A stretch of 49,024 nucleotides of DNA. Source: Candidatus Stoquefichus massiliensis AP9. Lineage in GTDB: Bacteria; Bacillota_I; Bacilli_A; Erysipelotrichales; Coprobacillaceae. The translations under genes and the position numbers were made by a program. The notes under the pieces were generated by a model. It saw nothing but the letters and a program-made list of their open reading frames with translations, was not told where the DNA came from and made no database searches. Each line of letters opens with the position of its first letter. Position 1 is the first letter of the stretch. The stretch spans positions 255,026 to 304,049 of the forward strand of contig NZ_HG005289.1 of the NCBI RefSeq assembly GCF_000455285.1. The letters are read 5' to 3'. Of the stretch, positions 16,477 through 27,275 are shown in pieces.

Positions 16477-17568
16477 TCAATTTCTTAATATTTCAACTAT
16501 TTTTTCACAAGCAAAACCATCACCATATGGATTAGATGCATATGTCATCTTTTCATACACCTCATTATTCTCTAATAGTTCTTTAAATGAATTGTATATT
16601 CTATCCTCATCTGTTCCTACTAGTTTTAGTGTTCCAGCTTTAATTCCTTCTGGTCTTTCCGTTGTATCTCTCATGACTAATACTGGTTTTCCTAATGAAG
16701 GTGCTTCTTCTTGTATCCCTCCACTATCTGTTAATATCATATAACTTTTTGCTAAAAAATTATGGAAATCTATCACTTCTAACGGTTCAATAATATGCAC
16801 TCTATCACAATCACCCAATTCTTCATTTGCTGCTTTCCTAACTTCAGGATTCATATGTATTGGATAGATAACTTTTACATCATTATGTTCATCTATAATT
16901 CTTCTAATCGCTCTGAACATACGATGCATTGGTTCTCCTAAATTTTCTCTTCTGTGAGCTGTCAGCATAATCAATTTAGAATCACTAGCCCATTCAAGTT
17001 CTGGATGTGTATAATCATCCCTTACTGTTGTTTTTAATGCATCTATTGCAGTGTTCCCAGTTACAAATATGGTTTCTTCATTTTTTCCTTCATTGATTAG
17101 GTTTTGTTTACTCATTTCTGTAGGTGCAAAATTATATTTTGCAATTATACCTACTGCCTGTCTATTAAACTCTTCAGGATATGGTGAATAGATATCATAA
17201 GTTCTAAGCCCAGCTTCTACATGTCCTACAGGAATCTGTAAATAAAAACAAGCAAGAGCTGTAACAAAGGTAGTGGAAGTATCTCCATGTACCAATACAA
17301 CATCTGGCTTGACTTCTTCAAGAACAGATTTAATTCTTTTCAATATATTTGTTGTCACATCAAATAAAGTTTGCTTATCTTTCATAATAGAAAGATCATA
17401 ATCAGGTATTACATTAAATACCTGTAATACCTGATCCAACATTTGTCTATGCTGTCCTGTAACACAGACAATTGTTTTTATTTCATCATGTTTCTTCAAT
17501 TCATTTACTAATGGACACATCTTAATTGCTTCGGGACGTGTACCAAATACTAACATTATTTTTTTCAT
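16477..17568 (-). CDS. wecB: UDP-N-acetylglucosamine 2-epimerase (non-hydrolysing)
   Basis: 363 residues, full length for the family. Key stretches: VFGTRPEAIKMCPLV, TGQHRQMLD, VLVHGDTSTT, GHVEAGLRT, TAHRREN, TDSGGIQEEAPSLGKPVLVMRDTTERPEG. These cover the UDP-GlcNAc binding and catalytic residues of WecB/MnaA. It makes UDP-ManNAc. The next gene upstream is a UDP-glucose dehydrogenase rather than a ManNAc dehydrogenase, so ManNAc itself may enter the polymer or feed wall teichoic acid linkage units. Confidence 0.93.
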   Translation of the reverse strand: MKKIMLVFGTRPEAIKMCPLVNELKKHDEIKTIVCVTGQHRQMLDQVLQVFNVIPDYDLSIMKDKQTLFDVTTNILKRIKSVLEEVKPDVVLVHGDTSTTFVTALACFYLQIPVGHVEAGLRTYDIYSPYPEEFNRQAVGIIAKYNFAPTEMSKQNLINEGKNEETIFVTGNTAIDALKTTVRDDYTHPELEWASDSKLIMLTAHRRENLGEPMHRMFRAIRRIIDEHNDVKVIYPIHMNPEVRKAANEELGDCDRVHIIEPLEVIDFHNFLAKSYMILTDSGGIQEEAPSLGKPVLVMRDTTERPEGIKAGTLKLVGTDEDRIYNSFKELLENNEVYEKMTYASNPYGDGFACEKIVEILRN

Positions 17569-17753
17569 ATTAACTTTACATTCCTTTCATCCTCTGACTT
17601 TAGAACATATATCAATTGATAATATCTTGTTTATAAAATCTAATATTTACTTAGATTAATCTTTTAATATTAATCAATCTGTTATTGTGAGTCTTTTCAA
17701 ATTCTACAAATATAATACTAATATTAATATAATCTTTTATTTTTTTAATTAGA

Positions 17754-18920
17754 CTAGTCTCTTTCAAACAAATCTCTCGTATATATCTTGCACTCTACAT
17801 CTTTCAATTCGTCTGTAACTCTATTCACAACAATAACATCACTAATCTTTTTAAATTCTTCCAAATCTTTTATAACTCTGCTCTTATAGAATTCATCTTC
17901 TTTTAGTGTTGGTTCATAAACAACAACTTCTATACCTTTTGCTTTTATTCTCTTCATAATTCCCTGTATTGCACTTGCTCTAAAGTTATCTGATCCTGAC
18001 TTCATTGTTAGTCTATAGATTCCTACTACTTTAGGTTGTTTATTAATAATTTCTTGTGCTATATGATCTTTTCTTGTTCTGTTGCTTTCTACTATGGCAC
18101 TGATTAAGTTCTCTGGCACATCCTGATAGTTAGCCTTTAACTGTTTTGTATCCTTTGGTAGACAGTATCCTCCATATCCAAATGATGGATTGTTGTAATG
18201 ACTGCCTATTCTAGGATCTAAACATACTCCTTCAATAATATCCTTGGTATTTAATCCTTTCATTTCTGCATAGGTATCTAATTCATTAAAGTATGATACT
18301 CTTAATGCAAGATATGTGTTTGCAAACAACTTAATGGCTTCTGCCTCTGTACTATCTGTAAACAGCATTGGTATATCTTCCTTGATTGCTCCTTCTGCTA
18401 ACAGATTAGCAAATTCTCTTGCTCGTTCACTCTTTTCACCAACAACTATTCTTGATGGATAAAGGTTATCATATAACGCTTTTCCTTCTCTTAAGAATTC
18501 TGGTGAAAAGATAAGATTATCTACTCCATATTTTTCTTTCATCTGTTTTGTAAATCCAACAGGTATTGTTGATTTGATAATCATAATAGCTTTTGGATTA
18601 ATTTCTAATACTGATTCAATAGTCTCCTCTACACTAGATGTATCAAAGTAATTCTTCTGCTCATCATAGTTGGTAGGTGTACTAATGACTATAAATTCAG
18701 CATTTTTAAAAGCAACCTCTTTATCAAGAGTTGCTTTTATGCTTAAGTCTTTATTTTTTAAATAATCTTCAATTTCCTCATCCTGAATAGGTGAAATATG
18801 ATTATTAATCATATTCACCTTTTCTTTTATAATATCTAAAGCAACAACATCATGATGCTGTGCCAATAATGTAGCAATACTTAATCCTACATACCCTGTT
18901 CCTGCGACTGCTATTTTCAC
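17754..18920 (-). CDS. ugd: UDP-glucose 6-dehydrogenase
   Basis: 388 residues, closely resembling the short E. coli Ugd type. Features: N-terminal [10 protein letters not shown] Rossmann motif, [43 protein letters not shown], and the catalytic Cys loop [15 protein letters not shown], then [16 protein letters not shown]. It oxidises UDP-glucose to UDP-glucuronate using NAD+. The start is a GTG at 18920 behind AGGAAAGGAAT; the nearby ATG is out of frame and stops at once. A 185-bp non-coding gap with no clear promoter separates it from the epimerase gene. Confidence 0.93.
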   Translation of the reverse strand: MKIAVAGTGYVGLSIATLLAQHHDVVALDIIKEKVNMINNHISPIQDEEIEDYLKNKDLSIKATLDKEVAFKNAEFIVISTPTNYDEQKNYFDTSSVEETIESVLEINPKAIMIIKSTIPVGFTKQMKEKYGVDNLIFSPEFLREGKALYDNLYPSRIVVGEKSERAREFANLLAEGAIKEDIPMLFTDSTEAEAIKLFANTYLALRVSYFNELDTYAEMKGLNTKDIIEGVCLDPRIGSHYNNPSFGYGGYCLPKDTKQLKANYQDVPENLISAIVESNRTRKDHIAQEIINKQPKVVGIYRLTMKSGSDNFRASAIQGIMKRIKAKGIEVVVYEPTLKEDEFYKSRVIKDLEEFKKISDVIVVNRVTDELKDVECKIYTRDLFERD

Positions 18921-18958
18921 ATTTTTATTCCTTTCCTAAATAGAATTTTACTATATAA

Positions 18959-20079
18959 TTATTTTTTTATATACATAACTAAATGAAATATAAACAGAAA
19001 TGTAATTGGTATCATTCTAGTAGTAATTAACTCTAAATTCTCAAACATTGAAATAGAAAGCCATCCAACAAAAAAATTTACAAATATAATCTTTTTATTA
19101 TACCTATATAATAACTTCTTTAGTATTAAAAACATTAATAAACAAAACACAAAAAACGAAAAAAAACCGAAACATCCTAAAATTTGTAATAAGGCATTAT
19201 GAGCATCAAAAGGCAATCCACTCACTGTTATTCCTGCATAATCTTTTAGGTAATATATACCATTACCAAACAAACTAGCATTATTAATAGTGTATTTCCA
19301 TATATCGCTTCTACCAGAAGTTAAATCCTCATTTCCCCATTTATGAAAAAATATGTTATTAAAAAACATAGAGATATCATCAAAAAATATTAAACCAAAA
19401 ATGACCACTATCATTAATATTATAATTTCTTTAAATGATTTCTTCTCATTAAAAAAAAGATGAACATAAGTGATTACAGACACTATCAAGAAACACATCA
19501 TTGAAGTTCTCGATCTAGTTATAGCCAATAAAAAAATTATAAATAAGTTACAAATAATAAAAACAAAAAATTTTTATCTTGTTTTATACACAATCTATTC
19601 ATCAGTAATATTCCCATAAAAGCAATTAGCACACCTTGAGAATTAGTACTTACTACACCATATAAAGAGAAAGCTATAATCATAGCTGTAAAATATGCAT
19701 AACAAATACATAAGTATATAGTATCCATATTTTTAAAAGAAATTTTAGACAGTAAAAATATACTAATTATAAGCAAAACAGCTGATAACAAAGAATTTAT
19801 ATCAATCTTGATTATTGAGATAAATACAATAAAAACAAGAAAAATTAATATTGTATTTAAAATAAGTTTATTTAAATTATCTACTTTGTGATTTGATATT
19901 TTATTAATTAATAAAAAAAGTATTATTATATATATAACTGGAAAAAATCCTCTTACTTCAAATTTTATAGCTAAATTTCTAGAATTAAATGATATCAAAA
20001 TCCCCACAAAAAAAAATAAAATTGATATTAAATATATTATAAAAACTCTTAACTTATAAATATTCATCTTAAATTTCAT
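18959..20079 (-). pseudogene. wzy: Wzy-type O-antigen/capsule polymerase, frameshifted
   Basis: Two adjacent frames, 20079-19537 and 19528-18959, together make one multi-pass membrane protein (about 10 helices, about 370 aa). At 19565-19575 the minus strand reads GAT-A5-T6-G. Adding one A there turns the first frame into ...DKKFFVFIICNLFIIFLLA, joining directly to ITRSRTSMMCFLIVSV in the second frame. The RSRTS motif is typical of the Wzy/WaaL family (PF04932), and the second half has the large outside loop (FHKWGNEDLTSGRSDIW). As sequenced the polymerase would be cut off after 180 residues. Either a real inactivation or switch, or an assembly error in the A/T tract. Confidence 0.8.
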
Positions 20080-20218
20080 TCAATTTATAATCCTCCTATA
20101 TTCATTTGTTTATTATTCAATAAATTAATTTTAGTGTTTTGCATTTAATTTAGTAAAAAGAAAAAATTTATAATTAAATAAAAATCTAAAATTAAGGTTG
20201 AGTCTCATTTCAATTGTA

Positions 20219-21334
20219 TTAAAAGTTAGAAGGTATTAATTTAATTTCTTTTAAAATAGTATTATTAAAAGAACATTGATATTGAATTCTTTTAGATGCA
20301 CTCTCAGACAATTTCATAAAAAAATCACTATCATTCAATATCAATTCATATGCATCTACAAAAGTAGATATATCATTATTTTTACATAATAATCCATCTT
20401 TTTTATTAGTTATAAATTCAGGGATAGCTGTATTATATGATGTTATCGGCACTAAGCCACTACTCATAGCTTCACACATTGAAACACCTTGTGCATCTTG
20501 TCGAGTAGGACATAAAAATACACCATATTCCTTATGTATTTTAGCTACTTCTTCCTGTGTCATAAATTTATTACATACATTTACATTATTAAATTTAGTA
20601 ACTTTTTGTGTTAGTTTATCAAAATATTTTCCAACACCATAAATAGTTATTGTTAATTCATTAAAATAACTTTTTTTACTTAATTCTTTAATAAACTTAA
20701 TTGAAATGTCATTTGCATATTTTCTATTTTCAAAGCTTCTAACTATTAATATTTTTTTACGTTGAGAAATATCCTTATTATTATAATTAAAAATGGAATT
20801 ATCTATATAATTTGGTATTATGCAATAATTATCTATACTAGATTTTATATCATGACATGTTATTCTATACATCCAATCAGAAACAAATATAAATTTAGTA
20901 TCTGAGTGATGGTTAATATAATTTCTAAAGCATTTCAGTTGTTTATTGTTTTGATATATATATAAGGGAAAATGCAGGTTTAAATTAAATAATCTTCTTT
21001 TCCAACTTAACGCTTCAAAACCATGAACCCATACATAACATTTATTTTTATCATTAATAACATCCATAATTTCTTTATTTAAAAAATGTATAAAAATAGA
21101 ATCATAAATTTTATTAGTCAAAATTTGCTTTATATTGTTTAAATTATCATTATAGACATTAACTGTCTCAAAAATATACTTACTTTTATTATTTGAAATA
21201 GTATAAACATCGATTTGAATTCCCAATCTCTGATATGCACGTACTCTGCTATGTATAAATGCCATCATATTTGGCTTTTTATATGATGGATATGACGGCG
21301 CTAAAACAGCAATTTTTAAATTTTTATATTCCAT
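20219..21334 (-). CDS. GT4-type glycosyltransferase
   Basis: The start is placed at ATG 21334 behind TAGGAG; the 28 extra residues up to 21418 have no SD. 371 residues. N-terminal KIAVLAPSYPSYKKP (GT-B first strand) and the C-terminal nucleotide-sugar site: CPTRQDAQGVSMCEAMSSGLVPITSYNTAIPEFI, i.e. the E-x7-E type motif. It would add one sugar to the lipid-linked repeat unit on the inner face of the membrane. The sugar and linkage cannot be told. Confidence 0.85.
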   Translation of the reverse strand: MEYKNLKIAVLAPSYPSYKKPNMMAFIHSRVRAYQRLGIQIDVYTISNNKSKYIFETVNVYNDNLNNIKQILTNKIYDSIFIHFLNKEIMDVINDKNKCYVWVHGFEALSWKRRLFNLNLHFPLYIYQNNKQLKCFRNYINHHSDTKFIFVSDWMYRITCHDIKSSIDNYCIIPNYIDNSIFNYNNKDISQRKKILIVRSFENRKYANDISIKFIKELSKKSYFNELTITIYGVGKYFDKLTQKVTKFNNVNVCNKFMTQEEVAKIHKEYGVFLCPTRQDAQGVSMCEAMSSGLVPITSYNTAIPEFITNKKDGLLCKNNDISTFVDAYELILNDSDFFMKLSESASKRIQYQCSFNNTILKEIKLIPSNF

Positions 21335-21499
21335 TACTTTTCTCCTAATATTTACTGATTTTTCCCTTTTATTTTCAAGAATACACTTTATAAATTTATT
21401 TAAAGTAAATTTATTCACTTAAACATTTTAATAGTTACTATATCAAAAAGTGTTTATTTATCTATAAACAATTTATATGGAATAAACACATGAAATATA

Positions 21500-22441
21500 T
21501 TACTTTTTAATTCCTTCATAACCAAATGATTTTTTTGTAATTATTCGATTTAAAAGATAAAAAAAATAACTTATTATATATTTTATAGAAACATGATTAT
21601 CTTTAAGAATTTTAAATCCTTTTATTATTTTTCTTTTATATAAAGCAATTCTAAATCTTTCTAAACTTATAACTGATATAACTTTTCTTTTATCCTTAAT
21701 TGATAATTTATCAATTCTTTCATTAAATACCTTTAAATAATATTTAGAAATTTCTTCAAGTTCTTCAAATGTTCTTTCTTTACTCCTATTTTCTTGATGA
21801 ATAATCAATTCTATTGAATCAATATATTTTAATTTTGTCTTTTCTAAAACTCTAACTAAGAATTCTATATCCTGATTTCTGACAAATGATTCATCATAAC
21901 CTCCAATATCATCAACAATGCTCTTTAATAGAAATAGATTAGAACCTGATCCTAAATATAACGTCCTCATCAATGCACTTAAATATAAATTACCACTTCT
22001 TTTTTCAGATGATAATTGAATCTTATTTTCTGACTTTATCAATTTATACCCTGTGTAACAAGCACCAAATTCATCATTTTTTTCTAAACAATTTACTTGT
22101 TTTTCTATTTTACTGTTTTTAATCTCATCATCATCATCTATAAAAGTTATATATTTCCCATTTGCATGTTTCCATCCTGTATTACGTGCTGACGACCCAT
22201 TTCTATTATATTTGTGTTTAATATATTGTATTTTATGATTATCAATATATTTACTCATAATTATTTCAGTTTCTTTACGTGATACAGTATTTGGATTATT
22301 ATCATCAACTATAATAATTTCTATATTTTTATAAGTTTGTGTTAATACAGATTGAATCGTTCTATCTAACATCGTTGGTCTATCATAAGTAGGAATTATG
22401 ATAGATACAAGTGGAATTACTTCATTATTGCTTTCTTTCAC
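21500..22441 (-). CDS. GT2-type glycosyltransferase
   Basis: 313 residues. N-terminal GT-A fold: PLVSIIIPTYDRP, IQSVLTQTYKNIEIIIVDD, and the metal-binding acidic motif KYITFIDDDDE, then a GSGSNLFLLKS segment and NQDIEFLVRV. The C-terminal about 70 residues are basic with a hydrophobic patch (YIISYFFYLL), as in membrane-associated capsule transferases. Start overlaps the end of the preceding GT4 gene by 4 bp (ATGA), so translation is coupled. Confidence 0.88.
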   Translation of the reverse strand: MKESNNEVIPLVSIIIPTYDRPTMLDRTIQSVLTQTYKNIEIIIVDDNNPNTVSRKETEIIMSKYIDNHKIQYIKHKYNRNGSSARNTGWKHANGKYITFIDDDDEIKNSKIEKQVNCLEKNDEFGACYTGYKLIKSENKIQLSSEKRSGNLYLSALMRTLYLGSGSNLFLLKSIVDDIGGYDESFVRNQDIEFLVRVLEKTKLKYIDSIELIIHQENRSKERTFEELEEISKYYLKVFNERIDKLSIKDKRKVISVISLERFRIALYKRKIIKGFKILKDNHVSIKYIISYFFYLLNRIITKKSFGYEGIKK

Positions 22442-23523
22442 ATTCTCCCCTCCATTTGATAAATATTATTCATAATTTTATTTACTACATTTATATCAAA
22501 TTTTTCAATTTTTTTTGATTTATATTCTTCTTTTATTGAAACCCTTTCTAAATTATCTTTAATTAATTTAGTTATTACTTCAATATCATCAACTTTAAAT
22601 AGATATTCCTCCTCAAGAAGATCTTTACAACCTCTAATATTGGATGCAATACATGTTTTATTACATGCAATTGCCTCCATTAATGATACTGGTAATCCTT
22701 CTCTATATGAAGGAAATACAAACAAATCAGAACATTTTAAAATCTCAATAACATCATGGCGAAACCCAATAAGTTTTAAGTTCACATGATAACGCTTTGC
22801 TAACTGATATAACTCATCTTTTAATGGACCTTCGCCACATATTAAAAATGTGTATGGCACTTTGATATTCTTCAATGCTTTTAGTACAATTTTATGGTTT
22901 TTATTCTTATTAAGTTCTCCTACCGAAACAACAATTGGTTTAGTAGAACTAATACCTAACTCTTTGCATTTTTCTTCTTTATTAAAAACTGTTTTATTTA
23001 TTTCATTAATGTTAATTCCAATTCCAGGTACATATTCTAATCTTTTCATATAGAAATTTTTATTAGCTCTTGCATAATCTTCAGTATTGATAGTAATTAA
23101 TATATCAGTGTATTTAGATAGCCATTTTTCAATAGGATAATATATCAACCAATTCAATAATGGTGCACCTTTATAAAAATGAAAGCCATGTGCTGTATAA
23201 ATACAAAACTTACTTGTTTTATATGCAACCAGTCTTCCCAGAACTCCACCTACTGGTGTATGACAGTCAATTATATCTATATTTTTAGAATTAATTAATT
23301 GAATCAATTCTTTATATGCACTGTAATTCTTTAAAGAGAAAGGGGTTCTTTGGATTGATAAATAATGCATTTTCACATATGAAGGTATTTTATTTTCAAG
23401 ATCATGTACTGAACCAACTGCAGCATGTATTTCATATCCTAACTCATGCAGTATTTCAAATTTATTAACCATAAAGGCATTTAAAAAACTTGGTATTGTA
23501 GCTATAAATAATATCTTTTTCAT
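22438..23523 (-). CDS. GT4-type glycosyltransferase (EpsD/PglA-like)
   Basis: 361 residues. N-terminal acceptor domain with ILFIATIPSFLNAFMVNKFEILHELGYEIH and CHTPVGGVLGRL. The C-terminal domain has VSVGELNKNKNH, LICGEGPL, LIGFRHDV and FVFPSYREGLPVSLMEAIACNK, the GT4 donor-binding site with the EGLP..LMEA motif. The pattern 'HTPVGG..GR' is common among transferases acting on Und-PP-linked bacillosamine or galactose early in repeat-unit assembly. Both ends overlap the neighbouring genes by 4 bp. Confidence 0.88.
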   Translation of the reverse strand: MKKILFIATIPSFLNAFMVNKFEILHELGYEIHAAVGSVHDLENKIPSYVKMHYLSIQRTPFSLKNYSAYKELIQLINSKNIDIIDCHTPVGGVLGRLVAYKTSKFCIYTAHGFHFYKGAPLLNWLIYYPIEKWLSKYTDILITINTEDYARANKNFYMKRLEYVPGIGININEINKTVFNKEEKCKELGISSTKPIVVSVGELNKNKNHKIVLKALKNIKVPYTFLICGEGPLKDELYQLAKRYHVNLKLIGFRHDVIEILKCSDLFVFPSYREGLPVSLMEAIACNKTCIASNIRGCKDLLEEEYLFKVDDIEVITKLIKDNLERVSIKEEYKSKKIEKFDINVVNKIMNNIYQMEGRM

Positions 23524-24998
23524 AGTAACATCTCCTCATTTAAATAACTTATTTTATCCCAGCCTTCTGCAGGTATAAAGTAATTATTTCTATCAAATGA
23601 AATATTCTTAATTAACTTCAAATGATATCTTTCTTCATTTGAAAACACTTTTACATCATCTACATTATTACCCATAAATGGAATTTTATATTTTTCCAAT
23701 GTATTGATATAATTAAGAACAGGAACCATCTTAATATTTAATCCCATAAAATATACAAGAAAATAATCAAATGCAATCATATTATCCGAACATAGTATTC
23801 CACCAACATATTTAGGAGTGGGAGCCAATGGCCCATTCTTTTCTCCAGATATGATCATATCTCCAATCGTGAAAATATTTCTCTGCGGTTCATTGCTTAG
23901 ATTACCTTCTTTATCAGCATATATAACAGCTCGATCAATATCTAATATAGATCTCCAAATTGTATCATTTCTGTACCAGTTCCCAGTTCCTTGATATTTC
24001 TTATGAGTTAATCTTCTGAAAATAAAAAAAGGTATTCTCATTACCTTAATTAATCTTCCCATCTGATTATTGCCTTTTTTCAAGTACATTAATTCCTGAT
24101 CTCTTAATTTTGTTTCTGTACCAAATATGATTTTAGGACCGTTAAATTCATCTCCACCATCATTCATGCTTCCAACAACTGTATGCGGGATAGAATTCTT
24201 ATGAAAACTTGTACCTATAAAATTTTTTAATGCTCCTGTATATCCTGCTTTCCTATGTGTCTTTGGCTTACATAGATTGATTATACAATCTGCTTCCAGA
24301 ACTTGCTTGCTTATTGAACAGATATTATCAACTTCATTATGATACTTTCTATTCATATCATCAAAATCAACAATTCCATTCCTATATCGACCAATTTTAT
24401 TACTTATTTCATAAAAGTAGGAACTATTCTTTAAATTAACCTCTATTTCTTCTGATTTAATTTCATCTACATTAATTTGATTTTCGAATCCTGATACAAT
24501 ATTTCCTCTTAAATCTACAACCTCAATTTCAATATTTCTTTCCTTACACGACTGAAAAAGTTCATTATAATGAGCACTGATGAATAATTCTTTTAAATTG
24601 CAATCTGGCATAGGACTATCACCAACAATAATTTTCCCACTATCATTTAATGCTATATTGACATAATCGATAATGCAGCGAATTACTGATGCATGCGTTA
24701 CTAAGCAATCTATTCCTCCTTTTCTATTTTCATTTTTTTCTTCTACCCAATTTGGTTTTATTAATACTGTATCTCCTTTCTTTATCAAAGATTTAAAAGG
24801 ATTCCATTCTTTCTTTCCATAATTTTCTGAATCCAATCCAAAATTATACAAACAATTTCTTATCATATCATAAACTTCATTTTCTTCATTTGAAATATCG
24901 CTATATTTATATTCTGGATACTTCTTACTAGGAGCATAACCATACTTACATGATGGATAATGTACATTTTTCCTTTTTTCAAAACTAACCTTTTCCAT
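23520..24998 (-). CDS. DUF362 domain protein in a polysaccharide operon
   Basis: 492 residues from ATG 24998, chosen because GGAGG lies 5 bases upstream and the ATG overlaps the preceding stop by one base (TAATG). DUF362 features: VLIKPNWVEE, LVTHASVIRCIIDYV, VGDSPMPDCN, KTHRKAGYTGALKNFIGTS. Many DUF362 proteins carry ferredoxin-type Cys clusters; none is seen here. Function in capsule synthesis is unknown to me. Its tight coupling to the CapK-like enzyme suggests the two act on one substrate. Confidence 0.75.
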   Translation of the reverse strand: MEKVSFEKRKNVHYPSCKYGYAPSKKYPEYKYSDISNEENEVYDMIRNCLYNFGLDSENYGKKEWNPFKSLIKKGDTVLIKPNWVEEKNENRKGGIDCLVTHASVIRCIIDYVNIALNDSGKIIVGDSPMPDCNLKELFISAHYNELFQSCKERNIEIEVVDLRGNIVSGFENQINVDEIKSEEIEVNLKNSSYFYEISNKIGRYRNGIVDFDDMNRKYHNEVDNICSISKQVLEADCIINLCKPKTHRKAGYTGALKNFIGTSFHKNSIPHTVVGSMNDGGDEFNGPKIIFGTETKLRDQELMYLKKGNNQMGRLIKVMRIPFFIFRRLTHKKYQGTGNWYRNDTIWRSILDIDRAVIYADKEGNLSNEPQRNIFTIGDMIISGEKNGPLAPTPKYVGGILCSDNMIAFDYFLVYFMGLNIKMVPVLNYINTLEKYKIPFMGNNVDDVKVFSNEERYHLKLIKNISFDRNNYFIPAEGWDKISYLNEEMLL

Positions 24999-26305
24999 TA
25001 TTTCCTCCACTCATTAGATATATACCTTCTCTTCCCAGAACTCAATACAGGAATTTCATCAACAAATTCAACCGCTATTATAGCGTCCTGACCTACAATT
25101 TCCTTTAATTCACTTTCTATTAAAGCCACATCAATATTATTGGATATATTTAAAATTAACTTATATTCTTTTTCATCAGACTGGATGAATTGAAATTGTC
25201 TTATGTTTGGATAGTCCCACATCATATTCGTAATGCTGTGTGGCGATATAACTTCCCCTGTAGTTTTATAAATAATATCAATCTTTCGACCTCCAAATTG
25301 ATCAATGACTCTTTTTGCTATTCCATTATGATCTTTTCGATAACTTATTCTACCAATATCACCTGTATCATAGCGAATCATTGGCATTGCATAATTATAT
25401 AAATCCGTAACAACAATGCGCCCAATCTCACCTTCATCTGCTGGTTTATCTTCATTCAATTTAAATATCTCAACATAATAATTTGCCTCATTTAGATAAA
25501 AAACATTATTTTCTAATTCATCCTGTCCTATTACGCCATTCTCTTCATTAGAATACCTTGAATAACAACGACACTGAAATGTTTCTTCAATATTTTTTCT
25601 TACATCATCAAATAACATATCAGATCCACTCACTACTCCTGACAATTTAATATTTGGTAGATTATGATTGTTCTTAATATATTCACTCAAAACCTTATAT
25701 GTTGATCCATACCCTAATAGCATTGCTTTGCCATTTTGGCTATACTTTATTATCTTGTTTAATAAAAACTTTAATTTATCATTTGATAAATTGTTACAAT
25801 CAAGCGTAAACTGATTTTGCATCAATTGCTTATAGTATGGCTTTTTACTTCTATTTGACAATGATCTTAAATAAATAAGGTTATTTCCAATTTTATATCC
25901 AACTTTTTGACTGTAAAAAATTATTTCGGAACTTACTTTTTTCTTTTTATATGCATTTTGATAACATATAAACGGTGTTCCAGTTGATCCACTTGTAGCC
26001 ATTTGGAATAATTGTTCATGTTTGTAATCTGAATTCATAATTTTTTCTTGATTATCTTTTATGATATTTTTATTTATTAATGGAAAATCCATAAAATCCA
26101 TTCCCTTGTTTATCGAATAAAATTCTGTTTTATTCGTTGCAGTTTCTATTAACCTCTCTATGTTTTTCTTTCTATCATTTAGTAACCACTCGTCATTATA
26201 ACTTAACTTATCATATTTATTTAAAATCATTAAATTATTTGTAATTATCGAGCCTTTCAGTTTATCCAATAAAAAGAAAACTTCTCTTCTTAATTTATTA
26301 AACAT
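24998..26305 (-). CDS. CapK/PaaK-like adenylate-forming enzyme
   Basis: 435 residues. The P-loop of the ANL superfamily is present as MATSGSTGTPF. SRYSNEENGVIGQ is the substrate/acetyl-like core, MIRYDTGDIGRI the ATP-ribose motif with its Asp, and GRKIDIIY the hinge; SSGKRRYI carries the C-terminal catalytic Lys. This is the phenylacetate-CoA ligase-like subfamily often found in capsule loci (CapK). It should activate a carboxylic acid as an acyl-adenylate, for transfer to a thiol or amine. The acid is unknown. The neighbours (ATP-grasp, two GNATs, a PLP enzyme) suggest an N-acyl decoration of an amino sugar. Confidence 0.82.
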   Translation of the reverse strand: MFNKLRREVFFLLDKLKGSIITNNLMILNKYDKLSYNDEWLLNDRKKNIERLIETATNKTEFYSINKGMDFMDFPLINKNIIKDNQEKIMNSDYKHEQLFQMATSGSTGTPFICYQNAYKKKKVSSEIIFYSQKVGYKIGNNLIYLRSLSNRSKKPYYKQLMQNQFTLDCNNLSNDKLKFLLNKIIKYSQNGKAMLLGYGSTYKVLSEYIKNNHNLPNIKLSGVVSGSDMLFDDVRKNIEETFQCRCYSRYSNEENGVIGQDELENNVFYLNEANYYVEIFKLNEDKPADEGEIGRIVVTDLYNYAMPMIRYDTGDIGRISYRKDHNGIAKRVIDQFGGRKIDIIYKTTGEVISPHSITNMMWDYPNIRQFQFIQSDEKEYKLILNISNNIDVALIESELKEIVGQDAIIAVEFVDEIPVLSSGKRRYISNEWRK

Positions 26306-26308
26306 ATA

Positions 26309-27274
26309 TCAAATTCCTTTCTTTATGGATATATCCAAATACTTCATCATATAGATATCTTTATCATATTTACCTATCTGGGATTGATTGATTATACCGT
26401 TCATGTTATTCATCATATATTTAGGAAAATTACACCCACATTCATACGCATGTGGATATCCTCCGCCAAATCTTGGATTAACTTCTGATACGTAAAATTC
26501 ATCATTCTTCTCAAATACATCTATATCTATCTGTCCAATAAATCCCATCTTTTTTACAAACTCTTCAACTAGTTTAAATAATTTATCATTCTTTACAGAA
26601 ACAGATTTATCAGTTTCTCCTGCACGCATCAATAATTTTTTCTTAATAAAAATAGATATTATCTCTTTTGAAATAACATCTACATAAACATCCACACCGT
26701 ATTCAAACCCATTCATATATTCCTGAATCATAAGGTTATCATATTTTTTCATATTGAACTCTAAATCATCAATATTATTAATCAGTTGTATATTCATGCT
26801 GCAGCTGCCATTATATGGCTTTACAAACACTGGAAAATCAATCTTTCTACTCATATAATCTTCTTTAAATTCATTAAAATCGACATAGCTCTTTACTGTT
26901 GGAACATCTAATTCTTTACATGTTTCATACATTCTATATTTATCAAAGCAAGCCTCTACTATTTCATAGTCAGATACAAATGGTATAATTCCCTTTTCAA
27001 TAAATCTTTTTTTGTTTTTTGATATTAACGACAGTTCAGGATCTATCAAAGAAAATACTCCCTCTATCTGTTCCTTATCACAAATTTCAAATATACAATC
27101 TAGATATTTTGAATCATCAATTCTAGGGACTATATAATACCTATCAGCTGTATACAACGTTGGTGCCAATGGATTGCAGTCTGTACATATAACCTTTCCT
27201 TTTCCATTGATTTCCTTTTTAAAATATTCTACAATCTTATTTCTCGTTCCAGAACTTAATATAAGTATGTTCAT
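26309..27274 (-). CDS. ATP-grasp ligase (carbamoyl-phosphate-synthase-like family)
   Basis: The start is set at ATG 27274 because GGAGGG lies 5 bases upstream, inside the end of the preceding gene; only one base separates stop and start. 321 residues. MNILILSSGTRNKIVEYF is the pre-ATP-grasp Rossmann domain; then TDCNPLAPTLYTADRYY, FPVFVKPYNGSCSMNI (ATP-binding Lys and glycine loop), IQEYMNGFEYGVDVYVD, and YVSEVNPRFGGGYPHAYE (metal-binding Glu/Asn). Such enzymes form amide bonds through acyl phosphates. It probably links an amino acid or other carboxylate to an amine during polysaccharide decoration; the substrates are not visible. Confidence 0.85.
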   Translation of the reverse strand: MNILILSSGTRNKIVEYFKKEINGKGKVICTDCNPLAPTLYTADRYYIVPRIDDSKYLDCIFEICDKEQIEGVFSLIDPELSLISKNKKRFIEKGIIPFVSDYEIVEACFDKYRMYETCKELDVPTVKSYVDFNEFKEDYMSRKIDFPVFVKPYNGSCSMNIQLINNIDDLEFNMKKYDNLMIQEYMNGFEYGVDVYVDVISKEIISIFIKKKLLMRAGETDKSVSVKNDKLFKLVEEFVKKMGFIGQIDIDVFEKNDEFYVSEVNPRFGGGYPHAYECGCNFPKYMMNNMNGIINQSQIGKYDKDIYMMKYLDISIKKGI

Positions 27275-27275
27275 T

